Source of the DNA: Oncomelania hupensis
Taxonomy: Eukaryota > Mollusca > Gastropoda > Littorinimorpha > Pomatiopsidae
Assembly (NCBI GenBank): GCA_036898135.1
Contig: CM072522.1
Span: forward strand, 27,561,263-27,625,262
Reading direction: 5' to 3'
DNA: 64,000 nt
The notes under the pieces are model-generated. The model made no database searches. It was given only the letters and a program-made list of their open reading frames with translations, and had not been told where the DNA came from. A program made the position numbers and the translations under genes. Positions 1-9,288 of the stretch are shown here, in pieces (position 1 is the stretch's first letter; every line of letters starts with the position of its first letter).

Positions 1-141
1 GTGTTTAAATCCTGTGTTCTGTCTGGAGCCTGCTTCTGGTCAGAGGGTTGCTGGTGTTGAGAGTAGCAAGAGGGGCAAAGCCAGCAAAGGGGGGATCCAC
101 AGTTAATACAGCTGCTATTTTCTGCTTCGCCCTTTTTGTAG
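1..141 (-). CDS. Exon 2 (partial) of minus-strand family member 1: CX2CX7CX2C module
   Basis: On the minus strand a splice acceptor (gactgttacag) is followed by an exon that reads Y-K-K-G-E and then CINCGSPLCWLCPSC, a CX2CX7CX2C cluster suited to binding one zinc ion. The same exon in the plus-strand zinc-finger genes reads CERCGTSLRRLCPIC (28797-28914) and CVQCGSSLSWVCVSC (42782-42905). It starts in phase 2, as they do, and joins exon 1 at 10513-10660 so that TG plus C gives a Cys codon. No donor is seen before the window edge, so the exon is longer than its relatives and runs off the left side. Its C-terminal exon, expected to carry C2H2 fingers, is not in the window. Function is unknown; a DNA-binding regulator is inferred only from the relatives. 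Confidence 0.72.
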
Positions 142-226
142 CTGTAACAGTCCACAACAGAAAACAATGAGACAGAGTTTCCAAAGCGGTACTGCAGAGC
201 ATATGGGAAACACAACTCTACAAAAA

Positions 227-361
227 GGTAGATTCTAACCCTAAGAATTCTAGGGACAAACGGATTTTAGCACTGAGACTGTGACAGTCCTAGCGAGAAA
301 CAGATTTTAGCATTGAAACAGAGAGTAATAGGGACACACATAATCTAGCACAAAGTCCTAG
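227..361. repeat. Degenerate minisatellite, left half (interrupted by LTR element 1)
   Basis: Imperfect units of about 30-40 bp built around tctag-ccctaag-agtccta-gggacaca-gatttta. The array stops at the left target duplication CCTAG (357-361) and resumes at 6049, so the LTR element landed inside it. Confidence 0.6.
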
Positions 362-1005
362 TGTTACGTTGAAACGCGAACGAAAGTATGCCGGAAGCGT
401 GTACGATAGATCTAATCGTTTCGATTTGCAAAGTATTCAATAATAGAGTTTATTTACCTTTGATTTGAGTTTGCATTGTTGTTAGGAAAGGCTTTGTATA
501 ACGTTGATAATTTGCGTTAGTCGATATTATTTGAGAATCTTCTGGATATGCGTGTTTACTCTTGATAGAAACTTCCCGATACATGTCGAAGCAAGAGGTC
601 GTTCTGGAAGATATAAAAATATGTATTGACGTAAGTCAGTGATGACGATCTTTAATTCTGATTGGTTGGTTGTAATGCGTCATTTTCTAGAACGAGCTGT
701 CGTCATCTCGAAGGAGAGGAAAAATTATTTATTCGATGCTCCGTGTGTTGTTGGGAGAGTAAAGTTGTTGATAGTGATTTGGAAAGTTGCTGTGAAAGTT
801 GTTGAGTTGAATTGAGAATTGTATGCAGTTGTTGATGTGTGCTGAATAAAAGCGGAAAACTTCATACGTGGACTTTGTGACTTGTACGCTGTTTGGACGG
901 GTTGCGTGAATAAACGAATCTGAGTTACACAACTATCAGGAATTCAAGCATCGGGGCTGAATCAGATACTGATAGAAAACACCAACATCAAACTTGAGTG
1001 TAACA
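362..1005 (+). repeat. 5' LTR of element 1
   Basis: 644 bp, identical by eye to 5405-6048. A TATA-like atataaaa at 611-618 and two AATAAA-type signals (ctgaataaaag near 845 and gtgaataaacg near 909) fit promoter and polyadenylation functions. Confidence 0.92.
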
Positions 1006-1008
1006 TTT

Positions 1009-1028
1009 TGGGGGTCAAGCCGCGATTC
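1009..1028 (+). promoter_or_regulatory. Primer binding site of LTR element 1
   Basis: TGGGGGTCAAGCCGCGATTC begins three bases after the 5' LTR. Its complement has the layout of a tRNA 3' end: end of T-loop GAAT, T-stem CGCGG, 7-nt acceptor CTTGACC, C73, CCA. I could not assign the tRNA. The same site is at 14769-14788 in element 2. Confidence 0.7.
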
Positions 1029-1193
1029 ACGCCATAGCCAAGGGTTCAACTGCTACAAGCGAGTCAACGTTACGAGAGGCAGTCATCGAGGGTAGCCGCC
1101 AACGAGTTGCGTCGAGAGGGGCCAACATACTGGGACTACATCCGATAGATTCGGGTTGACTGCAAGGGCGTGTAGTCGCCGAAGAGTTGCTTC

Positions 1194-1436
1194 GTGAGCG
1201 AACAACAGAGCGGGACTACGTGGCTGCCGCAGGACTACGTCGAGGGACAGTCTCGGAGCTACATCGCCAGTGTTACAGAGAGCGGCGAGCGGACGTCGCG
1301 TCTACTTCAGCACAGGAGCGTGTACATCAACACCAGCGTGGTGCAGCGTCGCATACGACGAGGACAGCGGGGCCTGCGTCAGCGAAAGCGACTAGTGACA
1401 AGCATCAGCGCTACTGCAGAAAGCGTGCTGTTCTAG
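1194..1436 (+). other. 80-residue leader ORF of LTR element 1 (possible uORF)
   Basis: An arginine-rich 80-codon frame precedes the main ORF. The equivalent frame in element 2 (14959-15201) has the same length and about 90 percent identity. The two leaders are so alike overall that conservation does not prove translation. No known domain recognised. Confidence 0.3.
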
Positions 1437-1524
1437 AACAGTCTAGAAAGGTACAGCACAGTCAAGAACTTTCCAGAAAAAGGACTCTACAGTCAAGAAC
1501 TTTCCAGAAAAGAACTTTCCAGAA
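1431..1524 (+). promoter_or_regulatory. Heat-shock element array in the leader of LTR element 1
   Basis: Three perfect GAAnnTTCnnGAA triplets, each GAACTTTCCAGAA, lie at 1466-1478, 1497-1509 and 1512-1524. A TTCTAGAACAGTCTAGAA site at 1431-1448 matches a four-unit pattern with one unit off. This is the consensus for HSF trimer binding. The array ends 8 bp before the gag ATG. The spacing also fits tandem duplication of a 15-30 bp unit. Confidence 0.6.
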
Positions 1525-1532
1525 GCATCAAG

Positions 1533-4500
1533 ATGGCTGACTTCTGGCAGAAAGGGGTTGAACTAAATCTAAAAGGCAAACAGCTGACGGAGTACGTCAA
1601 ATGCCAGGAGAGAATATTGCGCGAAGAAAGAGAAGAACAGCGATGGCGTGAAGAACGAGAATTAGAAGAGCAGCGTCGCCGTGAAGAACGAGAATTAGAA
1701 GAGCAGCGTCGCCGTGAAGAAAGAGAATTAGAATTGAAGCGTCTGGAAATTGAACAGCAGCGGCAAGAAAGAGAAGAGCAGCGTAAAGAAAGAGAAGATG
1801 AGCGCAGGCGTGAGGAAAGAGAAGCTGATCGGCAGTTCCAACTAGAGTTGGCGCGCATCCAGCAACAGCAGCATGCGCCACAAGTTATCAGTGACAACAC
1901 GGCTCCAAAATTGCCAGCTTTCGTCGACGGGAAGGACCAGATTGACTGTTATCTGGCGAGATTCGAAAGGTTCGCTGAAAGCTCTAACTGGCAACCTCAA
2001 GACTGGGCAATTCGACTGAGTGCACTTCTGACGGGGCAAGCTCTCGAAGTTTACACCAGACTGTCGAACGATGACGCCAAAAACTACGACGTCTTGAAAG
2101 AGGCCCTGTTGCAGTGCTATAACTTTACAGAGAAGGGCTACCGTAAACGCTTCCGTGAATGCCGGCCTAAGTCAGACGAGACGCCAAAGCAGTTTGTGGA
2201 GCGCCTGTCGTCATATCTACACAAGTGGGTGGAGTTATCAGGCGAAATGAAGTCTTACGACAGTCTCCATGACCTGATCGTGAAGGAACAATTTCTCAAT
2301 GCCTGTCACAAGGACCTAGCGACCCACTTAGAAGAACAAAAGCTGCAGACGCTTAAAGATGTGACTGAGGCTGCTGAAAGATATCTCATCGCTCATGGGA
2401 AGACCCTGGGGCCACCCAGCGCGACGAAACATTTTCAGAAGACTGCAAACCATGGGAACCAGATCCAAGGGAGCCAGACGAGCCAGAGACAGACAGACTC
2501 CACGCCTCCTCCCAGGGAAGGGTATTCAAGAGGCTGTTTCACCTGCAACGCTACAGACCACAGAGCAGCTAACTGTCCTCAAAATAAAAGTAGCGGACAG
2601 CGGGGCAGTACGGACAATGCAGCGGTGGGCAACCGGCAGAGGCGGTTCTCCAATCAACGGCAAACCAGTAGATCTGACCATCAAGTGTGCGGCGGGAGCG
2701 TCATTCTTCCGAGTGAGACCAAGCGCACAGCTACTCCTGCCGACGTGCAAGAGTGCATGACCGATGGCCAACTTCTCCTTGCCAACGGAAAATCCATCCC
2801 CGTCGTCGCCAGCGCAGCTGTGACCGTCCAGAACATGCCTGTTTCCAAGGGACGCGTCGGAAATCATGAAGTGACTGTTTTAAGAGACTCTGGCTGCAGT
2901 GGGGTCATCGTCAGAGAAGACCTAATCGCTAAAGAACAGTTCACTGGCGATTCAAAATGGACACTTATGGCCGACAGCAAATGTGTGAAAGCGCCAGTTG
3001 CAAAAATTCAAGTCAGCACACCTTTCTACATAGGCGAAGTCGAAGCGGTTTGCCTGAAGAAGCCGCTGTATGATTTGATGATCGGGAACATCGACGGCGC
3101 GAGACGACCCGACGACCCCGATCCAGAGTGGAGTCCTGCCTCAACCCAACACGTCGAAGTTGTGGAGGAGGATCCATTGCCGTTTCCCGATGGAGACCTT
3201 ACAGAGCTGCTACGGGACAATGTGGTTACTCCGGCTCAGCCCTGCCGACCAGAGATCGTCGGTGCTGTCACTACCAGGGCCCAGGCCAAGAGAGACAAGA
3301 CGTCTACGCCACTGAAGGTCGCCGACAACTCTAAAGCTGCCATCGTGGACCGAGATAAGCTGATCCAGCTCCAGGAAGCTGACAGTACTTTAAACAAGTA
3401 CAGGAACCGCCAAGACCACGTGACCAAAGGCAGTGGTACGGTCTATTTTGAGGTGAAGGCCAAGATCCTGTACCGAATCTTCCAGCACCCGAGGGTCAAC
3501 GGAGGTAAACCACTACGTCAAGTCTTGGTACCGTTACCCCTAAGGCGCCAAGTGATGGAAGTAGCGCATGATTCAATCATGGGAGGTCACCTGGGCATCA
3601 AGAAGACGTCGGACAGAATCCAGGCGGTGTTCTACTGGCCAGGACTTCATGCGGACGTCAGCCGTTTCTGTCGATCATGTGACATTTGCCAGAAGACCAT
3701 ACCTCGAGGAAGGGTCCCGAAAGTGCCTATGCAGAGGATGCCTCTGATCGACCGACCTTTCAAGAGGGTGGCCTTAGACTTAATCGGCGAAATAAGACCT
3801 CCGAGTGAAGAAGGTCATCGGTGGGTACTGACTTTAGTGGACTATGCGACTCGGTACCCAGAAGCAGTGCCTCTGAAGAAGATTGACACTGAGACTGTTG
3901 CAGAGGCGCTGGTGGACATGTTCAGCAGACTCGGAGTGCCTGAAGAGATCCTGACAGACCTCGGGACGCAGTTCGTCTCTGACTGCATGAAGGAGGTGAA
4001 CAGACTGCTGAGCATCCGGCATTTGACTACGACACCCTATCATCCGATGTGCAACGGGCTTGTCGAAAAGTTCAATGCTACGCTGAAGTCCACCCTGAAG
4101 AAACTGTGCAGCGAGCAGCCCAGACAATGGCATCGTTATATCAACGCCTTACTTTTCGCCTACAGAGAAGTACCGCAGGAGTCCACCGGCTTTTCTCCGT
4201 TCGAGCTGCTGTACGGAAGAACCATCCGAGGGCCGATGCACATCCTAAAAGAACTGTGGACGAAAGAAGTAGATACCCCAGAGGTGAAGAACAGCTACCA
4301 GTACGTGTTTGAGCTACGGGAGAAGCTGGAGCAGACTCTCGAGATAGCCAGAGAAAACCTGAAGAAGTCCCAAGACTGTGGAAAGCACTACTATGACCGT
4401 AGGGCTGTGAACAGGAAGTTTAAACCTGGCAACAAAGTGCTGGTGCTGCTACCTACTGATCATAATAAGTTGCTGATGCAGTGGAAAGGCCCGTACGAAG

Positions 4501-5084
4501 TGGAGACCGTGGTGGGTATCAACGACTACAAGGTGAAGGTCGGCCAGCATTCCAAGATATACCACGCCAACCTCCTTAAGCTGTACGTAGAAAGGCCATC
4601 AGAGACTGTGCACGCAGCCACAGCAGCTGTGACCGACGACAGCTTTGACAACGAAGAACTGTTGGAACTTGGAGACTTCCACAGCAAAGAAGGCATCGAT
4701 GATGTTAAGCTAGGACCAAGCTTGACGGAAGGTCAAAAGATGGAGCTCAAGGACCTTATGGGCGAGTTTCCCCATAGCTTCAGTGATGTCCCAGGCTCTA
4801 CGACTTTGGTCGAACATGAAGTCCACACCCAGACCTGGAAGGAGCATCTGCAGACCTTGAGGGAGCTGTTCCACCGTCCCGCAGAAGCCAACCTGACCCT
4901 GAGACCCAGCGAATGCATTCTGGGAGCTGACAACGTCGACTGCGTCGGACATCCGACGGAAGAGGAAGACAACGGAAGACGCACTGATGCCAGGGAAGCC
5001 CACGTGATCATCGTCTTTGACCCTGGGCCGATGACGACCGCAACTGACGAGGGCGTCGATTCCTTGCGAACGAAAGAACACTGA
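1533..5084 (+). CDS. Gag-protease-integrase polyprotein with RT remnants (LTR element 1)
   Basis: A single 1183-residue frame. Order: a charged Glu/Arg coiled coil with tandem REEREL-type units (about residues 25-115); a gag capsid-like domain (about 125-290); one CCHC zinc knuckle, CFTCNATDHRAANC (about 333); an aspartic protease with DSGCSG in place of the usual DTG (about 450); an H2C2 zinc-binding region with GGHLG and CDIC (about 680-725); an integrase core with Asp in ALDLIGE, Asp in TDLGTQF and Glu in GLVEKFN (about 745-845); and a KIYHANLLKLY end motif (about 1007). After the integrase comes the RT leader ELKDLMGEFPHSFSDVPGST, which jumps at residue 1094 directly to VHTQTWKEHLQTLRELF, a segment that normally follows the catalytic YxDD. 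RT core and RNase H are absent. The start is the first ATG after the heat-shock array and fits element 2. Confidence 0.88.
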   Translation: MADFWQKGVELNLKGKQLTEYVKCQERILREEREEQRWREERELEEQRRREERELEEQRRREERELELKRLEIEQQRQEREEQRKEREDERRREEREADRQFQLELARIQQQQHAPQVISDNTAPKLPAFVDGKDQIDCYLARFERFAESSNWQPQDWAIRLSALLTGQALEVYTRLSNDDAKNYDVLKEALLQCYNFTEKGYRKRFRECRPKSDETPKQFVERLSSYLHKWVELSGEMKSYDSLHDLIVKEQFLNACHKDLATHLEEQKLQTLKDVTEAAERYLIAHGKTLGPPSATKHFQKTANHGNQIQGSQTSQRQTDSTPPPREGYSRGCFTCNATDHRAANCPQNKSSGQRGSTDNAAVGNRQRRFSNQRQTSRSDHQVCGGSVILPSETKRTATPADVQECMTDGQLLLANGKSIPVVASAAVTVQNMPVSKGRVGNHEVTVLRDSGCSGVIVREDLIAKEQFTGDSKWTLMADSKCVKAPVAKIQVSTPFYIGEVEAVCLKKPLYDLMIGNIDGARRPDDPDPEWSPASTQHVEVVEEDPLPFPDGDLTELLRDNVVTPAQPCRPEIVGAVTTRAQAKRDKTSTPLKVADNSKAAIVDRDKLIQLQEADSTLNKYRNRQDHVTKGSGTVYFEVKAKILYRIFQHPRVNGGKPLRQVLVPLPLRRQVMEVAHDSIMGGHLGIKKTSDRIQAVFYWPGLHADVSRFCRSCDICQKTIPRGRVPKVPMQRMPLIDRPFKRVALDLIGEIRPPSEEGHRWVLTLVDYATRYPEAVPLKKIDTETVAEALVDMFSRLGVPEEILTDLGTQFVSDCMKEVNRLLSIRHLTTTPYHPMCNGLVEKFNATLKSTLKKLCSEQPRQWHRYINALLFAYREVPQESTGFSPFELLYGRTIRGPMHILKELWTKEVDTPEVKNSYQYVFELREKLEQTLEIARENLKKSQDCGKHYYDRRAVNRKFKPGNKVLVLLPTDHNKLLMQWKGPYEVETVVGINDYKVKVGQHSKIYHANLLKLYVERPSETVHAATAAVTDDSFDNEELLELGDFHSKEGIDDVKLGPSLTEGQKMELKDLMGEFPHSFSDVPGSTTLVEHEVHTQTWKEHLQTLRELFHRPAEANLTLRPSECILGADNVDCVGHPTEEEDNGRRTDAREAHVIIVFDPGPMTTATDEGVDSLRTKEH

Positions 5085-5096
5085 CTGTGTGGACGA

Positions 5097-5310
5097 ACTA
5101 AGAATATTGGTAATGACAGACTTGAAAATGAAAAACGTTGACTGGGTAGATAAACTGTGAACATTGACAGTACCCAGAAAGACTTGCAGATGAGAAACAT
5201 TGACTCTGTGTGAATGAACTGTGAACATTGACAATATCCAGACGGATTTGAAGATAAAAATCATTGACTCTGTGTGAATGAACTGAGAACATTGACAGTA
5301 AATGAGACAG
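5097..5310 (+). repeat. 64-bp tandem repeats in the 3' untranslated part of element 1
   Basis: Units at 5157-5220 and 5221-5284 are nearly identical (gtgaacattgacag...gtgaatgaact), with diverged partial units at 5097-5156 and 5285-5305. Element 2 has only about one and a half units (18810-18905). Confidence 0.8.
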
Positions 5311-5391
5311 TCTGAAGTAAGTCTTAATTCTGTACTTTGTTTGTGCATTACGTTTCAACGTTGTTGAAAGAAATTGGGTAAATTTCTTCTT

Positions 5392-5401
5392 GAGTGGGGG
5401 G
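5392..5401 (+). promoter_or_regulatory. Polypurine tract of LTR element 1
   Basis: GAGTGGGGGG, three bases before the 3' LTR, is the expected plus-strand primer position. The same tract occurs in element 2 (18979-18989), but there about 10 extra bases separate it from the LTR. Confidence 0.65.
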
Positions 5402-5404
5402 TTA

Positions 5405-6048
5405 TGTTACGTTGAAACGCGAACGAAAGTATGCCGGAAGCGTGTACGATAGATCTAATCGTTTCGATTTGCAAAGTATTCAATAATAGAGTTTATTTAC
5501 CTTTGATTTGAGTTTGCATTGTTGTTAGGAAAGGCTTTGTATAACGTTGATAATTTGCGTTAGTCGATATTATTTGAGAATCTTCTGGATATGCGTGTTT
5601 ACTCTTGATAGAAACTTCCCGATACATGTCGAAGCAAGAGGTCGTTCTGGAAGATATAAAAATATGTATTGACGTAAGTCAGTGATGACGATCTTTAATT
5701 CTGATTGGTTGGTTGTAATGCGTCATTTTCTAGAACGAGCTGTCGTCATCTCGAAGGAGAGGAAAAATTATTTATTCGATGCTCCGTGTGTTGTTGGGAG
5801 AGTAAAGTTGTTGATAGTGATTTGGAAAGTTGCTGTGAAAGTTGTTGAGTTGAATTGAGAATTGTATGCAGTTGTTGATGTGTGCTGAATAAAAGCGGAA
5901 AACTTCATACGTGGACTTTGTGACTTGTACGCTGTTTGGACGGGTTGCGTGAATAAACGAATCTGAGTTACACAACTATCAGGAATTCAAGCATCGGGGC
6001 TGAATCAGATACTGATAGAAAACACCAACATCAAACTTGAGTGTAACA
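5405..6048 (+). repeat. 3' LTR of element 1
   Basis: 644 bp; no difference from the 5' LTR was seen by eye. Followed by target duplication CCTAG at 6049-6053. Confidence 0.92.
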
Positions 6049-6270
6049 CCTAGTGATACATAGGTTTTAGACAGTCTTCGAGACACACATATTCTAGCCC
6101 TAAGAGTTCTAAGGACAAACAGATTTTGGCCCTAAGTCTTAGTGATGGGCTGAGTTTGGCCTTGAGGGTCCTAGAGACTCACAGATTCTAGCCCTAAGAG
6201 TCTTAGTAATACATAGATTCTAGCACTTAAAAGAATCCTAGGGATACATAAATTTTAGATGTCAGAGATT
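6049..6270. repeat. Degenerate minisatellite, right half
   Basis: Continuation of the array at 227-361: about six imperfect copies of attctagccctaagagtcctag-type units. Confidence 0.6.
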
Positions 6271-6294
6271 CTTCCATCAGTCGGGAGATTATAA

Positions 6295-6295
6295 C

Positions 6296-6339
<44 letters not shown>

Positions 6340-7030
6340 GGATGCGTTTTTTTGTTTTGTTTTTGAACCTCAGTTGCATGCAGACCAAATTCCCCCCCTC
6401 CCCCCCCCCCTTTTTTTTGTTTTCAATCAGGTTATTTTAGGTCTTCTTCATTGGTTCTTCATTTATCTTTTTTTTTAATTTTTTTTCCCAATGTTTCTTT
6501 ATGTGGATACATGTTATGTCTGTAAATTAAATTAAGAAAAATAAAACAAAGCAAAAAAATTTAAACAATTAAGACAAAAACAAAACAAAACAAAACAAAA
6601 CAGCAATATGATTAAACCATGTTACAAAACTCTTGCCAACATTTGTTTTTCAAAAATAGCCTTAGGTAAGAAAAAAAGAGTCTTTTTGAATATACTAATA
6701 CACATGCACACTCACATGCTACAACCACTCCTTCATAGTCATACACACATTCATCAATAAAAAATGTAGGGTAAAGGCAAGTCGCTAACAGAAGACAAAA
6801 ATAAATAATATTTTTACAAATGTTACATAGACTGCATCCAATACCATTATGAATAGGGAGGGTGGTGTAATTTAGGAATGTAAACGCATTGTATTTCAAT
6901 TACAACGAAAGTGTGCTGTACCCTTCACAATTATATTTTGAGGGATGAATACCCTAAACAAAAATATATATTGCGATATCAGCCCCCTAACAATTTTAGT
7001 GGAGGGATGAGCACCCCATGTTTTTGGAGA

Positions 7031-7070
<40 letters not shown>

Positions 7071-7200
7071 GTAATAATAATAATAATAATGATAATTCAA
7101 ATAGAAAATAAATACTGGATGATGTATATGTACTTTATTCCCAAATCAAACTTTAAAGCAGTGCAATATATATAAAAATATATATATATATATGTAATCA
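6295..7200. repeat. Simple repeats and gene-free AT-rich DNA
   Basis: (ATA)n at 6295-6337, homopolymer stretches around 6400-6600, (AAT)n at 7029-7091 and (TA)n near 7170-7193. No gene seen in between. Confidence 0.7.
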
Positions 7201-7204
7201 ACAT

Positions 7205-7662
7205 TTCATCCTATCCTATACCGTAACTCGAAAGTCGTTGGGGCACCACAGATGATCGTTTACCAGTGTACTCCATCTTTCTCTCTCCTCAGCAACCCTC
7301 ATGGTTTCGCTCAGTGTCAGGCTAGTCCATTCTCGAATGTCGTCCTCCCACCTCTTTTTCTGTCTCCCTCTTCTTCTGCCTCCTTGCATAGTGCCTCGTA
7401 GGATCGTCTTTGCAAGGCCTGATGCTCTGGTTACATGGCAATACCATCGGAGTTTCCGTTTCTTCACCACTGTGAGCATGTCATAATGTTGTAGAATAGC
7501 TTGTGTGATGGTCTGTCGGACTTTGTCGTTGGTGATTTCCTGGGTATAGAAAATGACCAGAAGTCTTCTGTAGCACCTCATCTCCATGCTATGTATTCTT
7601 CATTGTAGGTCTGCTGTGATGGTCCACGTTTTGCAAGAGTACAGGAAGATGGAGATGACAAA
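7205..7662 (-). mobile_element. RTE-like retrotransposon, 5'-truncated 3' end copy
   Basis: Read on the minus strand, it encodes the C-terminal end shared by all copies here (MEMRCYRRLL, HVTRASGLAKTI, GRRRGRQKKRWEDDIREWT) and ends in a short (GGATA)n tail at 7205-7218. The frame is mostly open but has changed residues (YCHV for YGHV). Confidence 0.8.
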
Positions 7663-8858
7663 GAGATGGTTACAAAGAGATGACAATTATGTGCTTGCTT
7701 GGCCATACCTCTTGATACATTTTAGACTAATACACTCTTAATGCAAATGTTTTAAATAACTTATAACACATGTATATCAATGTTTTATTTGTCATGTTTC
7801 TAAATGTTGGCACCACATGCGAATTTTCTCCCTGTTGAGATAATAAAGTTTTTGTATTCGTATTCGTAAAGGAGCGTGACAACTGTACCTTGTAGTGTAG
7901 ACTGGTGTTCCTGTCTTTTCAAATAGTGTTCTTTTAAGCATACACATTACTGATGTACCTTCCTTTGAGTGTGTGTGTGTGTGTGTGCATGCCTGCTTCC
8001 TTTCTTTTAGCATTCTGCATTATAATTGCCTTGTCTATGAGATATAAAAGTCCATTTTTGATCATTCATATGTCACGTGTGATTGTGTCCAATGTTGCTA
8101 TGGTGTCTATCAAATTGTTTTTAAAGTTGAAGTATTATAAAGTGTTTTGTGTGTGAGATATATGACTGTAGGAATGATGATATTTGCCTGTGGTGTGGAT
8201 GTGTGTGTGTGTGTGGCTGTTTACCAACATCGTGGCAATGTTCAATACGCAATGTAACTGGGGAAATTTTCAATATGCAATGTTGCCTGAATAATCTGTA
8301 TTCTGAGGGAAGGTGCTTAGCGTTGATAATGGAATTTCAAATTCCTTGGTTATATCAGCTTTTTTTATTCTTGTGTGGATGTGCTCTCACATGCAATATT
8401 ATTTCAAGTTCTCTATCAGAGTGAGCTGAATTAATTTTCGTTTTGCCGCCATGTTTTTAACCCATAGGAGACAATCGGGCTGATCTATCGCCCCTACCTC
8501 TCTGTGCCAAAAAGATGAAGGGGTCTATGTCGGCCCCGGACGAGAAACATCTTGGATTCGCTCTCAAAGAACAAAATCTGATAATTGGGTGCTTTGTGTC
8601 TAAAAACAAACTTTCCATTTTGCAAATGATAGTTATTGGAGATCGTTTTGATGGGTTTTGACCTATTTTCCAGTGGATTTATTGTGACAATGTGAAAGAT
8701 GCATAACCACCAATCGTCCACTATAGCAGTAAAATCTTGTCTGATGCATTAATTTTTTTTGTTTAATAATATGAAAGTGAATGCTTCTGTCAGCCTTTTA
8801 AAAGCTGACAATGATAATGATGTAGGTTGTGAGCCATATATTTCCTTCCTTTTAAGTG
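7663..8858. other. No gene seen
   Basis: AT-rich DNA with a short (TG)n near 7969-7988. Part of the long intron of minus-strand family member 1. The short ORFs here have no recognisable domain. Confidence 0.5.
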
Positions 8859-9208
8859 TCCTATCCTATCCTGTCCCGCAACCCGGAGGTCGTAGGGGCA
8901 CCACAGATGATCGTTTAAGCAGCACACTCCATCCTTCTCTGTCCTCAGCAGCCCTGATGGCTTCGCTCAGTGTCAAACAGTCCATTCTCGAATGTTGTCC
9001 TCCCACCTCTTTTTCGGTTTCCCTCTTTTTCTACCTCCTTGCACTGTGCCTTGCAGAATGGTCTTTGCAAGGCCTGATGATCTGGTGACGTGGTCATACC
9101 ATCGGAGTTTCCGTTTCTTCACCACTGTGAGCAGGTCATCGTGTTGTCCAATGGCTTGTGTGATGGTCTGTCGGACTTCATCGTTGGTGATGTGTTGGGT
9201 ATAGGAAA
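8859..9208 (-). mobile_element. RTE-like 3' end copy
   Basis: The minus strand carries the same C-terminal coding segment and 3' end as 7205-7662, with a TCCTATCCTATCC tail at 8859-8871 and frameshifts. It is truncated around the MEMRCYRRLL region. Confidence 0.75.
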
Positions 9209-9254
9209 TGGCTATTATAAAAGATGGAAAGAAAATCTAATTATTTTGAATGTT

Positions 9255-9288
9255 TTAGATGGACTGATAACTGCATCCAATACAGACC
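9255..9288 (-). repeat. SINE-B 3' end, left fragment (split by hAT-like element)
   Basis: gactgataactgcatccaatac matches the minus-strand end of the SINE seen at 19984-20163 and 30640-30855. Its continuation follows the hAT-like element at 10389-10440. Confidence 0.55.

Larger units (their letters stand above)
362..6048 (+). mobile_element. LTR retrotransposon 1, Gmr1-like Gypsy order, RT/RNase H deleted
   Basis: A 5687-bp element with two 644-bp LTRs (362-1005 and 5405-6048) that look identical by eye. Both start TGTTACG and end GTAACA. The flanks carry a 5-bp target duplication CCTAG (357-361 and 6049-6053). A tRNA-type primer site, a leader with heat-shock elements, one long ORF, 64-bp tandem repeats and a G-rich polypurine tract lie between the LTRs. 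It sits in the long intron of minus-strand family member 1. Identical LTRs and an open frame point to very recent insertion. Because the RT core and RNase H are missing, it must have been mobilised in trans. Confidence 0.93.

Noticed and set aside
2395..2867. Overlapping ORFs in other frames of the gag-protease region, similar in both LTR elements
   Set aside because: Their similarity follows from nucleotide identity of about 95 percent; no sign of independent coding constraint.
4710..5348. 212-residue ORF on the minus strand of LTR element 1
   Set aside because: Lies antisense to the polyprotein end and the 64-bp repeats; no domain, and element 2 does not preserve it intact.
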